NCBI GenBank assembly: GCA_934045075.1
Contig: OW203725.1
Coordinates: 17,358,269 to 17,422,268, forward strand
Direction: 5' to 3'
Source of the DNA: Yponomeuta sedellus
Taxonomy: Eukaryota; Arthropoda; Insecta; Lepidoptera; Yponomeutidae
Length of the DNA: 64,000 bases
The translations under genes were made by a program, and so were the position numbers. The notes beneath the pieces are model-generated. The model did no database searches. It saw only the letters and a program-made list of their open reading frames with translations, and was not told the origin of the DNA. Below are positions 47,511 through 58,329 of this stretch, in pieces. Numbering within the stretch: the stretch's first letter is position 1; every line of letters begins with the position of its first letter.

Positions 47511-48224
47511 GGGCGTCCCACGGCTATGCCACATGGAGGGAAAGTACCTTTAATATTCTAGATGGAACATTTTACTGAAATAAGACATTATTTTAATTTC
47601 AAAAACAATCTAAACTGCATTCATAGATTTTTAAATAATTACACGGTTGAACCGGGAATCGAACCCGCTACACGCGAAAAAAATTTACTTACCCTGTAGC
47701 TTTATCACACCGATCGGAAGGCTTCATCATAAAGATTATTTTTTGTTAAATAACATAATATCAGAAATAAAAGGAAAACCATACATTTTAACACAAAATT
47801 AATCAACTTATCAAATTCCCAAAATGAGTCCCCTGCTGTTGAATACAAAGTCGCGCTCTTTTGATTATTTTACTCCCTGTCGATCTTTTGATCTTGTTGT
47901 GGCGGATATTCAGAATAATGCCTACGTCTAAGTTCTTAGCTCGTGGACACTTTCATACTGGTTCTTGTAAACTAAACTTTTTACATAACCCTATAAAAAA
48001 AAATATTTTTTCTGAGCGAAATTTCACTTCAAATGTTAAAATTCATGGTCTTCCTTTTATTTCTGATAGTATGTTATTTAGCAAAAAATAATCCTTATGC
48101 GGATTATTTTTCTAATGCGGTTTAGATTGTTTTTGAAATTAAAATAATGTCTTCTTTCAGTAAAATGTTCCATCTACAATATTAAAGGTACTTTCCCTCC
48201 ATGTGGCATAGCCGTGGGACGCCC
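47511..48224. repeat. 714-bp foldback carrying a tRNA-like sequence
   Basis: Inverted arms of about 110 bp (47511-47621 and 48114-48224) start GGGCGTCCCACGGCTATGCC. Just inside the left arm, minus strand 47643-47725 contains a tRNA-like T arm GGGTTCGATTCCCGG and a D-arm-like stretch. The remainder has no convincing coding frame. Confidence 0.8.
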
Positions 48225-50080
48225 TGGATACAGTTAGTAGCTTATAAAGATAAGATAAGAATATTCTTTATTGTACACCAGGAAAAAACAAACACAAAAT
48301 AACTACAAAGATACAGTACAATTGGCGGCCTTATTGCTTCAATTGCAAAGCAATTTCTTCCAGACAACCTACGATGGAGAGTTGCTGAAGGAAAAGTGAG
48401 ACGGGTAGTTGGTAAAGTTTTAGTTGGAATGTTATGTGCGTGATCTCACTACCTACTACTTCGTAGTCGATAATGTGTGGTGCTTACGAAAGTTTTAGTT
48501 CAAAAATACTCTTGTGTCGTTGTCATCTAATGTAAAGGTCGAGCTATCAGAACAAGTCGAGCTGATGTCGACTGTACTCTCTAGCTGGAACATAAAATTA
48601 TGATCAAACTAGCTGACTCAGCGAACTTCGTACCGCCTAACAGTCGATTCTTTGATTTGTTATTATTTTTCTCTCCGTAAAAACCATAGAATACGCTAAA
48701 AAAAGAATTCGCGAAATCGGTTCAGCTACTCTCGAGATTTGCGCTCACCAACACATTCAGCGATTCATTTTTATATTATAGAAGATAGAGATTAGAGAAG
48801 ATGTACAGTATTTCATACATAACAGTCTCTGGATCAAATCGTTCTCCTCAGATTATAAGTTGGCGCTCTTTCTTACATGATTGACGTCACTTCCTTCGTT
48901 TGAGTGACGGAACGTATTTCTTACTCCATGCTACGGAACGTTGTGGTGATACCATGCATGATTTATAAATGGGAAACCTCGGATTCATTGTAGTTTCTTG
49001 GTTATTTATTACTTTATTATAAATCTTACAAGAAACCCAAACAAATATCGTAAAATATTCCCAGGTATTAAATTTTTGATTCGATGTTTTGGAATTTTTT
49101 TTTAGGTTACTCATCAATGGTATCTTCTACCAAGTACAAGTAGCAACACTGCTTCTGGTTCTGTCAGCTGTAAGTTTACGAGCAATGGTGTTATGACCTT
49201 ACTGAATTTTGCAAAAAAATCCGTGTTTTCCTTTTTATCCCTTTTGCTGCTAAGTTATTGTGCAAAAAAATGGATGGTCCTTTCTATTTGTAAAAGTTTT
49301 GGACTGTGAAAATGTCTCGAGAAGCTGTTTTTTGACTGCTAAGTTTATGTTTGTGTAAGTGCCTGATCTCGCTTTGTTGTTCAATGCAAAAAATAACACG
49401 TTCGATTTTGATGCAAAGCGTGGTGAATATCGACATAAGGCCAGTTTCCGTGGTGTTTATCTAATTGTTAATAAAACCCTAAGTGATTAGTCGTGGTTAC
49501 AAGTGCGAGAAGGATTCAGTGGCTAGATGTACGTACTTTTATCTGTTGTAATCATGACGTTGTTTATTTTAAGCAATGGACTAATAGTTGGCAGTTCAAT
49601 TACTATTTATTTCGTGCAATAACGATGATCCGCAAGCGATGGATAAATGGTTTTTAGAGCAGACAGTGAACCCTTGAAATAAAGTGTTTATCCTTCATTG
49701 TTGTCTTTATATAATTGAGGTCACAAAGATAAAATTGTCTGGGGACTAATATTGCGCGCAGATATCTTGGGAATAAATCTAGAGTAGGCATTAGGTAGAC
49801 GACAACCCTGTTGTTAGTAAGCATTTCAGTCCGTCACATAAATTTGTGACCAATACCATTAAAGAGTTATAACATTTGGGGAAAACATTGAGGAAACATA
49901 ACTTTAAGTTGTACTTTACCTACTCTATAAAGTTATTGGAGCCTGATATAATACTGCTGATGCTTCTGAAAGAAAGCCTGATCATACTATAGAGACACAG
50001 TATCCTTTGCTTACATTAACACATTTAAAAAAACAAAATTTTAATGGTTAGCATTGTTTACACACATTTTTGCATTCAAT
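48225..50080. other. Intergenic / upstream of RB1CC1; Helitron-like fragment
   Basis: Positions 48608-48790 are a minus-strand relative of the Helitron-like element at 14952-15139, with CTAGCTGACTCAGCGAACTT at its plus-strand left end. Between 49100 and 50000 there is no repeat I recognise; it may hold untranslated upstream exons of RB1CC1, but no boundary can be proved. Confidence 0.45.
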
Positions 50081-50170
50081 GGCGTCGTCATAGTCGTCGT
50101 CGTCAGGCTGTTCTTGTACACTGCTGGACTTAGCCCTCCCCTAATGATCACTATAGCGCCCTGTCTTCAA
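50081..50170 (-). repeat. Repeat family B tail fragment
   Basis: CGTCGTCGTCAGGCTGTTCT and CACTGCTGGACTTAGCCCTC match the tails of the family B copies. Confidence 0.7.
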
Positions 50171-50401
50171 CTTGCCGCATCTAGCATCTGCCTGCAGTGT
50201 TTTACGAATGGGATGACGTCCACCTTTAATGGTGTGATTTAATTTATTGAATGACATCAGGAATAAAAGCTAATTTAAAAGTCTACCCAGAAAAATCAAT
50301 TGTTATGAGACCTGTTGAATGTAAAACAAGCGTAAAAGTGCAAGAGAAAGCTGCGGGAAGTAGAAGCAGCCTTAAAGTGGGTGATATTTTTTATTTTTCA
50401 G

Positions 50402-50490
50402 CCCATGAATCCAGCAAACTGTTCTATAGACATAAGCCACAGGAGAAGGTGTGACTGATTTCAAACGGGTTGCTGCAAAACATTGCCACC
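50402..50490 (+). other. Probable 5' UTR of RB1CC1
   Basis: A good acceptor TTATTTTTCAG ends at 50401, so the first coding exon probably starts at 50402. It contains a short upstream ORF (ATG at 50405, 17 codons ending at a TGA before the main start), which could damp translation. The upstream exon was not located. Confidence 0.4.
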
Positions 50491-50558
50491 ATGTTGTATG
50501 TGTTCCATGTTGATGCTGGTCAGATGACCACTTATGACATGAGTTTAACACTGCAAAG
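50491..50558 (+). CDS. RB1CC1: RB1CC1/FIP200 coding exon 1
   Basis: The start is GCCACCATG, close to the ideal animal context. It encodes MLYVFHVDAGQMTTYDMSL, the beginning of the ubiquitin-like N-terminal fold of FIP200, and closely resembles the human start MKLYVFLVNTG. The donor CAAAG|GTAAAT leaves two bases that combine with exon 2 to make Ser. Confidence 0.9.
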
Positions 50559-50733
50559 GTAAATTTACTGTCTAATTTACGCTATTATTTCTGTGGTACA
50601 GATTTTACATGGAAAAGACAGCCTCAGATTAAATAAAACATCCCTAGAAGTGTTTTAATGAAATCAAGCTTTTATAAATAAGGTCACAGAAATATAATAT
50701 ATCACATTCTAACTTAATTGTAAATTGTTTTAG

Positions 50734-50936
50734 TGTAAACAGCTTAAAAGCAGCTATAGAGAGAAAGACAAAGATCCCAGCCAGCTCGCTAGTGCTCCTC
50801 GTGAGTGGTGGGGAGGTCCTTCAGTCGGACCATATGGTTTCGTCCTACAGCGCCGGCACGGACACCAACCCAATCTACATGTTTAGCAAGCCATCAGTCA
50901 AGGATAGCACTCTTAAACAATCTAACCAATATTCAG
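50734..50936 (+). CDS. RB1CC1: RB1CC1/FIP200 coding exon 2
   Basis: It encodes SVNSLKAAIERKTKIPASSL, then LLVSGGEVLQ and SSYSAGTDTNPIYMFSK. The last is the hallmark YSAGTDTNPIFLF block of FIP200. FIP200 is the scaffold of the ULK1/Atg1 autophagy-initiation complex, partnering Atg1 and Atg13 in the cytoplasm and performing the role of yeast Atg11/Atg17. Acceptor TTGTTTTAG|T and donor TTCAG|GTACC keep the frame (203 nt). Confidence 0.95.
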
Positions 50937-52106
50937 GTACCTCTATCTTGTCTACTTGCGATTATATTTTTAAGTTGTAATAGTTAATGATTTTATAATG
51001 CAATGGCAATGGATCTAATGATAGTCAAGTCAATAGGAATCGTGGATGAGGTCTGGAATTTCGATAATTGGTGTCAATATTTCATAAGTTATTTAAAACT
51101 TACTATGTACCCTGTATTATTAAGCTTACAAAACTGATTTCACCTGTGTATGTAGTGAAAATAATGAGACACAGAAGCAATGCAACACAAACTTCAAACT
51201 ATGATGCAAGGACTTCCTTACGCATGATTAAACTGATTATAATTACGAATATTACGCTTGAATGGCCCACATGGATATTGTGTTCCAGAAAGGAGAGGCC
51301 TGCGGCAGTGGCATAAAAATTCCAGAATTTTAAAAGTACAAGACCCTACTTTGACATTTTAGTGCACAAAACCAAGGATATTTTAACCACGTTCTTGCAC
51401 AAAACGCATGACTCAAACCGTCATACTACCTATGCTGGATTTTGGAATAGGGGTCGTTTCGTCAGTCTCACAGCATTGCTGAAAATCTTGGGTTTAACAT
51501 CTACACTAGATGGCTTACCTTATCTGGTTTCATGAAGGTGGCTCTCAAGCCGCTCAAACTGCTCAAAAAATCTTTGTCTCTGTATAAACCTTTGTATGTC
51601 CCCAGTGCTGGGGCATGGGTCACCTGCATCAGATTAAAGTTCGGCCATACACCACCACGGGGGTTAAGTCCGGGTTGGTGGAGTATTGTATTGTAGACAG
51701 ACTTTACTGTCAGAAGTTATTGAGCATCCCATAGGGCCTCTGCCATGACTTAACGACTGCCATTACATGACAGCCGGCACCAACGGCTCAACGTGCCTTG
51801 CGAAGCACGGTAGTGCTCAAAAATTGCCACTAGCGGTAGTAGCGGGACGGTCACCCATCCTGCACCTGACCACGCCTGTCGTTGCTTAACCCAAGTGATT
51901 GATTTCAATCTCTCGGTTCGACTAGGCCACAACCGATTCTTTCAAGTCAGTCAATCAAAAAATCTTTGTGCACAGTCAAATTAAACCAACGAATCCGGTA
52001 AAAATGTGATTTGCAGAACGCCACAATTTCACGGACCTCTTGGAGTCCGGGTACCCACTCTATCAATCGTGATCTCAGGCCTAACACAACCGTCTTCCCG
52101 TCCCAG
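50937..52106 (+). other. RB1CC1 intron 2 with 5S-derived SINE
   Basis: Contains a minus-strand 5S rRNA-derived SINE at about 51580-51940 (complement of GGTTAAGCAAC and GGATGGGTGACCG). The rest is unremarkable AT-rich intron. Confidence 0.75.
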
Positions 52107-52348
52107 TGTGCGATCTCAGCCCCATCGTTGAGCTGAGCACCGAGCAATGGCGCAGCGACACGCGCAGTGGCATGGAGCTGAAGTCCGTGGGCGAGCTGAA
52201 GGCGGACGTGGAGAAGTGTTGTTCGCTGCCTCCGTCCGTGCAGACGGTGGTGACGTGCGCAGGTCTAGCGCAGCAGTTCAGCGAACTAGCGCACGAGCTG
52301 TCGCGCTGCTGCGAGCAGCTCGTGCACGACCAACATCTGCAGCATCAG
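52107..52348 (+). CDS. RB1CC1: RB1CC1/FIP200 coding exon 3
   Basis: A 242-nt exon, acceptor CGTCCCAG|TGTGCG, donor CATCAG|GTCAGA. It reads VCDLSPIVELSTEQW, later CCSLPPSVQTVV and ELAHELSRCCEQLVHDQHLQ, aligning with the vertebrate ..LCSFCEGLVHDEHLQHQ region just before the GWAA block. It is markedly GC-rich compared with the surrounding introns, supporting real coding sequence. It ends in phase 0. Confidence 0.93.
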
Positions 52349-55300
52349 GTCAGAGACCGTTCAGCAGCCAGAAATATATTTTAATGTTTGGTGTTGCTGT
52401 TTGCTGAATGTCAATGTACAATGATAGCGGCTGGCATAGGGTCGCGTTGTAGTGCAGAAAAGGGCAGCGATGTAAAACTCAGCTTATTTATTTATTTATT
52501 TATTTCTTTTTTTTGGAAACTTGCAGCTTACATAGAAATGGACAGTTCTTAATTACGAACTAGAAGCTAAAAATAAGCTCTGACCATCTTTCCTCAAATC
52601 ATCTTAAGCATAATATATTAGTATTTTCTAAGGTTAACTCGAGCACTAGACATAATATAAAATTGTAAAATATAAAATTAAACGAATAAACATCCGTATA
52701 TTTACTCGTTTAATTTTACATTCTACAATTTTCTGGCGTTTCGGCACTTTTGCAAGTACCGTGGTCCCGGAAGACTTCGGTGACCGGCGTCGTTTTGAAA
52801 GCATTGGAAAGCAAGGAAAATTGTAAAATGTAAAATTAAACAAGTAAATATCCGTGCAAATAAGTTTTTATCATAATATATTAGTTGGTATAAGTACCTA
52901 TTAGAAGGTGCCTCAGGGTGCAGCAAGTTGTGTGTGGTGGTCTGTAGATTTAAAAGACGCAGAACTAGGAACCAGATAATTAATTCTTTGAAACAACACC
53001 AATATTACCATAGTACAGGATATCTTAGTTTGGGACCAAGACGAGTAATCGTGTTCTGTGCATTTTTTTTTCTTATTACACAGTAATCCTACATTTGGGG
53101 TTTGAACACTATTCCAGTCTGGGCCCCTAAAGTTTCCTAGTCTTCTAGGCGCGTGACTATGGCTTTGCTATAATTACTACGCGTGCCCACCGCGAAATGA
53201 AAATTTCAACCAACTACCAACATCATCATCAACCCATTATGTCCCCACCGAGGGGCACGGGTCTCTTCCCTGAGGAAGGTATAGGCCATACTCCACCACG
53301 GGGGCCAAGTCCGGATTGGTGGAGGCTTGTAAGACTAGTGGCTAGTATTACAGTCAGAAGCTATCAAGCCGCCCCAAGGCCTCTGACTTGGCTTAACGAC
53401 TGCCATCTATCGACGGCAGCCGGCACCCATTGCTTAACGTGCCTTGCGAAGCACGGAACCGCTCGGAAAAATGCCACTAGCGTTAGTCATAGATGGTTTA
53501 CCCATCCATGCACTGAACGCGCCCTGTGTTGCTTAACCTTCGTGATCGTTTAAAACCACTCAGGCAGCCGGAGCTACGAGCGATTCTATTCTACTACTAA
53601 CATATTAACCGTAAAACATGAATAGTAAAGATGCGAGCAGTCGTACAATTCGTACCTGCTTGCAACATTACAGCCTTATCTCCATTTGTGTTACTCCGAG
53701 ACTTTTCTTTCTCTGTGAGAGAAGTCCTGAGCCCTACCACTAGGTCGTAAATATGCTGCATTATTGCGACACTTAATTTTGTTATTGTTTATTGTAAGCG
53801 CAGTTACCGGCTATAATGAATGCAGTGTGCTGATTAATTAGTTAAGTGACATACTAACCGGATTATAAATTAATTTTGTTGGTAGTGTTGGTGCCCTAAT
53901 GAGGTTGATAATGATAGAGAAGAATAATTGACCCAAATGACAATTCTATTTATATCAAACTAATATTATACATGCGGTAATTTCTCCATATTGTTTGGAT
54001 GGTGGTTACTCTATTTTTACAGTAACATTTCAATGGATTCATTAACTTACTGCATTTATACTTCTTTCTGGATACTTCGTCTCGCTACCGTAATGCGTAT
54101 TACGGTACCGTGACGAAGTATCAAGTTATTAAAACCGGCATTGTATTACGGCCGATCTAGATTTTTGAAGATGTTTGGCCTGCTCACTCAATTCTCAATA
54201 CTCAATAATTTATTGCATTCCACAAGTATATACAGACTCAATCACTCTACTACAGGCCATTGCTTTGCAATAAATACCTAAAGCATATGGTGCGTTGTGG
54301 TACCATAATTATAGGTGTGACTGTGTACAGTCTATTTATTCTTACTTGTCCAATTTAGTAAACAAGATTCTACCCGTAAACTGTAACTTTTTAGTCCAAA
54401 ACTGCCATATTTCCATAAATAAAGTAACTTGGAACATTCTTTTAGATAACCCGCTGCCAATTTTATAAACATAGTTCATGATAGTTCATGAATTTGCGAG
54501 AAAATGTCTAGTTTACGCATCTAATCTCAATTTTAAGGTTAGAATCTTGTTTAGTAAATTGGACAAGTAAGAATAAATAGACTGTAGTGGATACTACCTC
54601 ACACGAAATTCTACTTATTACGATTTACTATATAATCCATACATAACCAATATAATCAATACTATATTGTTTATTTATAGCATGCTATGCTTGTAAATTG
54701 TAATTGTATAATATGTTAGTGTGTTGTGGCAATTTAATAATAGATTATTTATCTCTAGGCTTTTGTCTCTTTTAAACGGCTGCCCAACTAGACGAACTCT
54801 CTTTCACTTGTTTTCCGTCTCACTCACTCGATTTTCGTTCGTTTTTCGGGCAGTCCGCTTTCTGTCGCATGTAATATGTGTTTCTACCGCTAATAGAAAA
54901 CGGTGCAAAAATCCGCCGTCTTTATTTTAACTTCACCAATAACACCAACCTTTCAACTCTAATCGTTGTTTTGCATAGTCGTTGTTGTCTACATATTCTC
55001 CTAAATGAAAGTGAGTTCTTGGTGTAAATTTCGTAATTTAGTTATAAACACGGCGCGAGCTGTATGTACGAATGTTTTGTACCGAATGTACGAAAAAAAC
55101 AATAAAAACATAAATGTCGTTTTTTTATAACTTAGGATAAAAAAACCTAGAACCTATGAAACCTTATTTATAAAAACACGATTCCTTAAAAAAACTCCTC
55201 AGATACAGTTTAATACTATGCGATCAAGGGAAATAAGTAATCACAGATTATTTAAACCTCACTCCGAGAAGTGATTAAAAGGCATCGTGATTTTATAATC

Positions 55301-55611
55301 GAGTTACGTCGAAAATTTATAAAATCTCTTATTTATGAAAAGACGATTCTAACACTTGTCAAGTGCAAACCTAGAACACTTAAGACAAATGTATTCTCAA
55401 ATGTATTTTAAATAGCGCGTGCTGAAGAGAAATACTACCATTGACTAAACTGCATTTGTGGAGTGTTTTCGTTAAGAGAAATCGTGTTTTTATACACACC
55501 GCTACATAAGAAACTCTCGGTTCTTCGCTGCCGATGCCGGTTAAAAAATAACTATGCGTTACAACTATGGAGATTTATTCTATGTGGTTCACATTTTGCT
55601 CTTATTCCCAG
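52349..55611 (+). other. RB1CC1 intron 3, repeat-bearing
   Basis: Holds a Penelope-like terminal fragment (52621-52870, sharing TTCTAAGGTTAACTCGAGCA and GGCGTTTCGGCAC with the PLE at 61223). It also holds a minus-strand 5S-derived SINE (53215-53575) and the MITE at 54326-54586. A frame at 54721-54930 is not supported. Stretches 53580-54320 and 54590-55600 show nothing recognisable. Confidence 0.75.
54326..54586. mobile_element. TACAGTC MITE, copy 2
   Basis: A 261-bp element with the same ends as 32402-32656 (TACAGTCTATTTATTC ... GAATAAATAGACTGTA), internal part in reversed orientation. Confidence 0.85.
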
Positions 55612-55739
55612 GGCTGGGCTGCGGTGGTGGCGAATCTAGAAGATATTTTCAACGAGTTCTGCGAGCGGTCGAAGAACTTCAAAGAATCTTTCAAGAAGCA
55701 TCGCCTCAAAAAGGATTTGTACCACGAGCAGCTGAATGC
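55612..55739 (+). CDS. RB1CC1: RB1CC1/FIP200 coding exon 4
   Basis: Acceptor TTATTCCCAG|GGC and donor AATGC|GTGAGT. It encodes GWAAVVANLEDIFNEFCERS then KNFKESFKKHRLKKDLYHEQ. The GWAAxxANLED block follows HLQHQ exactly as in vertebrate FIP200. The exon ends in phase 2. The long coiled-coil and the C-terminal claw domain are absent, so the gene continues past position 64000. Confidence 0.95.
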
Positions 55740-55775
55740 GTGAGTATAAGCTTGTGGTTTCGTCGTCGTCGTCGT

Positions 55776-56018
55776 CAGGCTATTGTAGTCCACTGCTGGA
55801 CATAGTCTTCCCCTAAAGAGCGCCACGTTGTGCTATCATAGGGGGTAAAGCCCATAATCCCAACGCTGGGCATGCGGGTTGGGGATCGCAGTTCGGTGGA
55901 ATTGTACTGCAGGGGGCGCTGCTGCCCACCCCCCGGTTTGTGTCCCTTAGTAGCCTTTTACGACACCCGCGGGAATAATTGGGTTGGTGCTATTCTCTAG
56001 GCCGAAACCACACAGCAG
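55776..56018 (-). repeat. Interspersed repeat family B, copy 3
   Basis: Begins 37 bp after exon 4 of RB1CC1 with CGTCGTCGTCGTCAGGCTAT and matches the other copies through GAATAATTGGGTTGGTGC. It is inside intron 4. Confidence 0.8.
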
Positions 56019-56227
56019 CAGCTTGTTGTTTATTAGCGGTGTAACCGCTCCTTCCTGTGGGTGCTAACGTTCTCAATACTTTTTTGTCCTGTTAGCTAGA
56101 TACGCGTCTTAAATAAATAATAACTTCCACACAACACAATCACATGACCTGGCCCTGGAGTCTAATACTTACCTAGTTTTTCAAGAGAATGATATAAGCA
56201 CGACAATGGTTGTCATTTGCCTCAATT

Positions 56228-56430
56228 TGGTAGTCTACAAAGCAATAGCAGTACTCGTACAATGTCATTCCAGGGGTATAAACTCCGCAAATTAAATAGG
56301 CGTCTCTCGCGAAGGAGATCGAATCGCGCGAGGCGCCGAGTTAAGTAGCACCGGTTATACCATTGCAATGCGATTGTTTACTAGACTACCGATAGCGTGA
56401 ATGAAACGACCATTACCGGACTAATATGAC
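56228..56430 (+). repeat. Repeat family F, uninterrupted copy
   Basis: Similar to 61060-61222 continued at 62872-62905: TAGTCTAC.AAGCAATAGCAG, ATATACCATTG-like text, then ACTACCGATAGCGTGAATGA. It provides the unoccupied version of the site hit by the Penelope-like element. Confidence 0.65.
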
Positions 56431-56454
56431 TCAATTGAATAACTATGAATTGTA

Positions 56455-56675
56455 GACTCACCCCCTGGTCCTAAACTAGGACACCCTGTGCTTTGGTAAC
56501 CAGGCAAGGACTTTCTTCTTCTTCAGGCTATATTATGTAGTCCACTGCCCTCCATAAGGACCTTACAAACATGGAAATACACCTAGACTGATGCCTCCAG
56601 TCGGAATCGAACGACCACGACCTCTGTTTCAGTAGTCAAGCGTGTTAACCGCTAGACCCTCGAGGTATTTAAAGG
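56455..56675 (-). repeat. tRNA-SINE family C, degraded copy
   Basis: Carries CTAAACTAGGACACCCTGTG and a minus-strand tRNA-like head at about 56580-56670. A 36-bp scrap of family B tail (56517-56552) has been inserted. Confidence 0.6.
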
Positions 56676-56989
56676 GGGTTGCCATTAAAATCCTAGTGAT
56701 CCCAAGGGACGAATTCACACGAGCAGGCCTTAATAGAAAGCTGCTGCGAAGTACAGTGCCAGAAGTGCCAAGCTGTGACTGTAGCCCTGTGCTGTGTAAG
56801 TGATAAATGGCCGAAGATGGAGTAATCCAAGAACATTGCTGGGAAATGCGTTTAGTAAATATATTATGTAGTTAAATAGATTATAAACACGTAATGTGCA
56901 TGAAAATGATAATATGTACATTTTTGTCTCGAAATTGTATAAATTTTACTTTGTTTTATACGTGCTATTTTAATTGTTATATCCGTGTC

Positions 56990-57285
56990 TATGTAGATGG
57001 AAATACCAATAATACAATACCAAACGCTAACGGTGAAGGAAAATATCGTGAGGAAACCCGCGGCTTTGTTGGCCCCGCACGTATTGACTAGTCTTTCCTG
57101 TGGGCTAGGCCGACTAAGCTGTCAGGATGGTATATGTGCTGGGCAAGCCTACACCATCTATAAAACCTTGTCCCAGGCACTAAAGCATCCGAGTGGTCCC
57201 GTCACCCATCTAGTGTGAGTGAAGATGCTACTGGACGCTGTATAAATCAACTCTCATTACGTAGATGCAAAAGGCCAATGTATGT
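56990..57285 (+). repeat. tRNA-SINE family D, 5'-truncated copy
   Basis: Matches 3217-3540 from AACGGTGAAGGAAAA through GGACGCTGTATAAATCA. The tRNA head is missing. Confidence 0.82.
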
Positions 57286-57776
57286 GATGGAAAAAATATT
57301 TTAGCTATTTATCTTTATCTATGATTAACACAGATTCTGTTTCTTTCCGTTTTAGGATTGTCGTCTAAATATCAGGTCTGAATTTACACCCCTGAAAATA
57401 AGTAATATATAAATTTTCTAAGGTAATCGTCATTCGTTCTTATGCCACGCGCGTTCATAGCAACAGGCATGCTACGGTTCGGTAAAGTCCTGCTCGATTG
57501 ACGGTAGATTAGGACGGAGAGACGAAGAGCTGACAGCTGCTCTTAGCTAGTGACTCTTATCGCAAGCTGAACAAGAGCGAGTATCGATTAACATTAAAAA
57601 ATCGGATTCTGTTTCCGGACGTCTAAGGTCAGCCTAGAAGTGTCTAACTCGCGTTGTGTATCTGTACTAACGATTAGACTCCGAGAGAAGCATCGTTGTT
57701 CAATGAAGTAGTATTAGCGCGACAATGTCTGTTATTTGACATGTTTTTGTGGGTTACCTGGAAGTAAAATAATACT

Positions 57777-57959
57777 ATCTGTGTGGTGTCGGCCTAGAGA
57801 ATAGCACCAACCCAAATTCTTCCCGTGGGTGTCGTGAAAGGCGACTAAGGGACACAAACCGGAGGGTGGGCAGCAGCGCCCCCTGCTGTACAATTCCACC
57901 GAACTGCGATCCCCAATCCGCATGCCCAGCGTGGGGATTATGGGCATTACCCCCCAATG
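57777..57959 (+). repeat. Family B copy 4, left half (split by Transib-2)
   Basis: Family B sequence up to ACCCCCCAATG. The right half resumes at 60904 with CAATGATGGCACAACC and ends near 60986. CAATG is present on both sides. Confidence 0.88.
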
Positions 57960-58329
57960 CACACTGGTTCCACGCCCTAAGAGTAGCGGTCATAGGGTTT
58001 CGCGATAATAATGACTGTCGTTGTCATAGCTGATTATTATTATTATGGTGTTTTGTAATACTTTAAGCCATAACACAATAAAAAAAAAACAAAATAATCT
58101 TAAAAAGCTTATTTTATTTACAAAATTATGCATTTTTATTACACTTAAAAGAAGGTTTGCAACTTAATAACTATTAAACCTTACTATTTACATTTTATAT
58201 TACAAATAAAGTAAATACTTAACTAACATCTAAGTACAAACACACAATTGGACAAAAAATATTATATTTACATAATAGGAGTTATGTAAAAAATAACATA
58301 AATACCTATCTTATTTTTTACATTTTTTC

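Noticed and set aside
50251..50454. 67-codon ORF as an exon of RB1CC1
   Set aside because: It ends in a stop before the true ATG; an acceptor at 50401 splits it, so it is intron plus leader.
52646..52926. Minus-strand ORFs of 65-67 codons
   Set aside because: They translate a Penelope terminal repeat and have no protein relatives I recognise.
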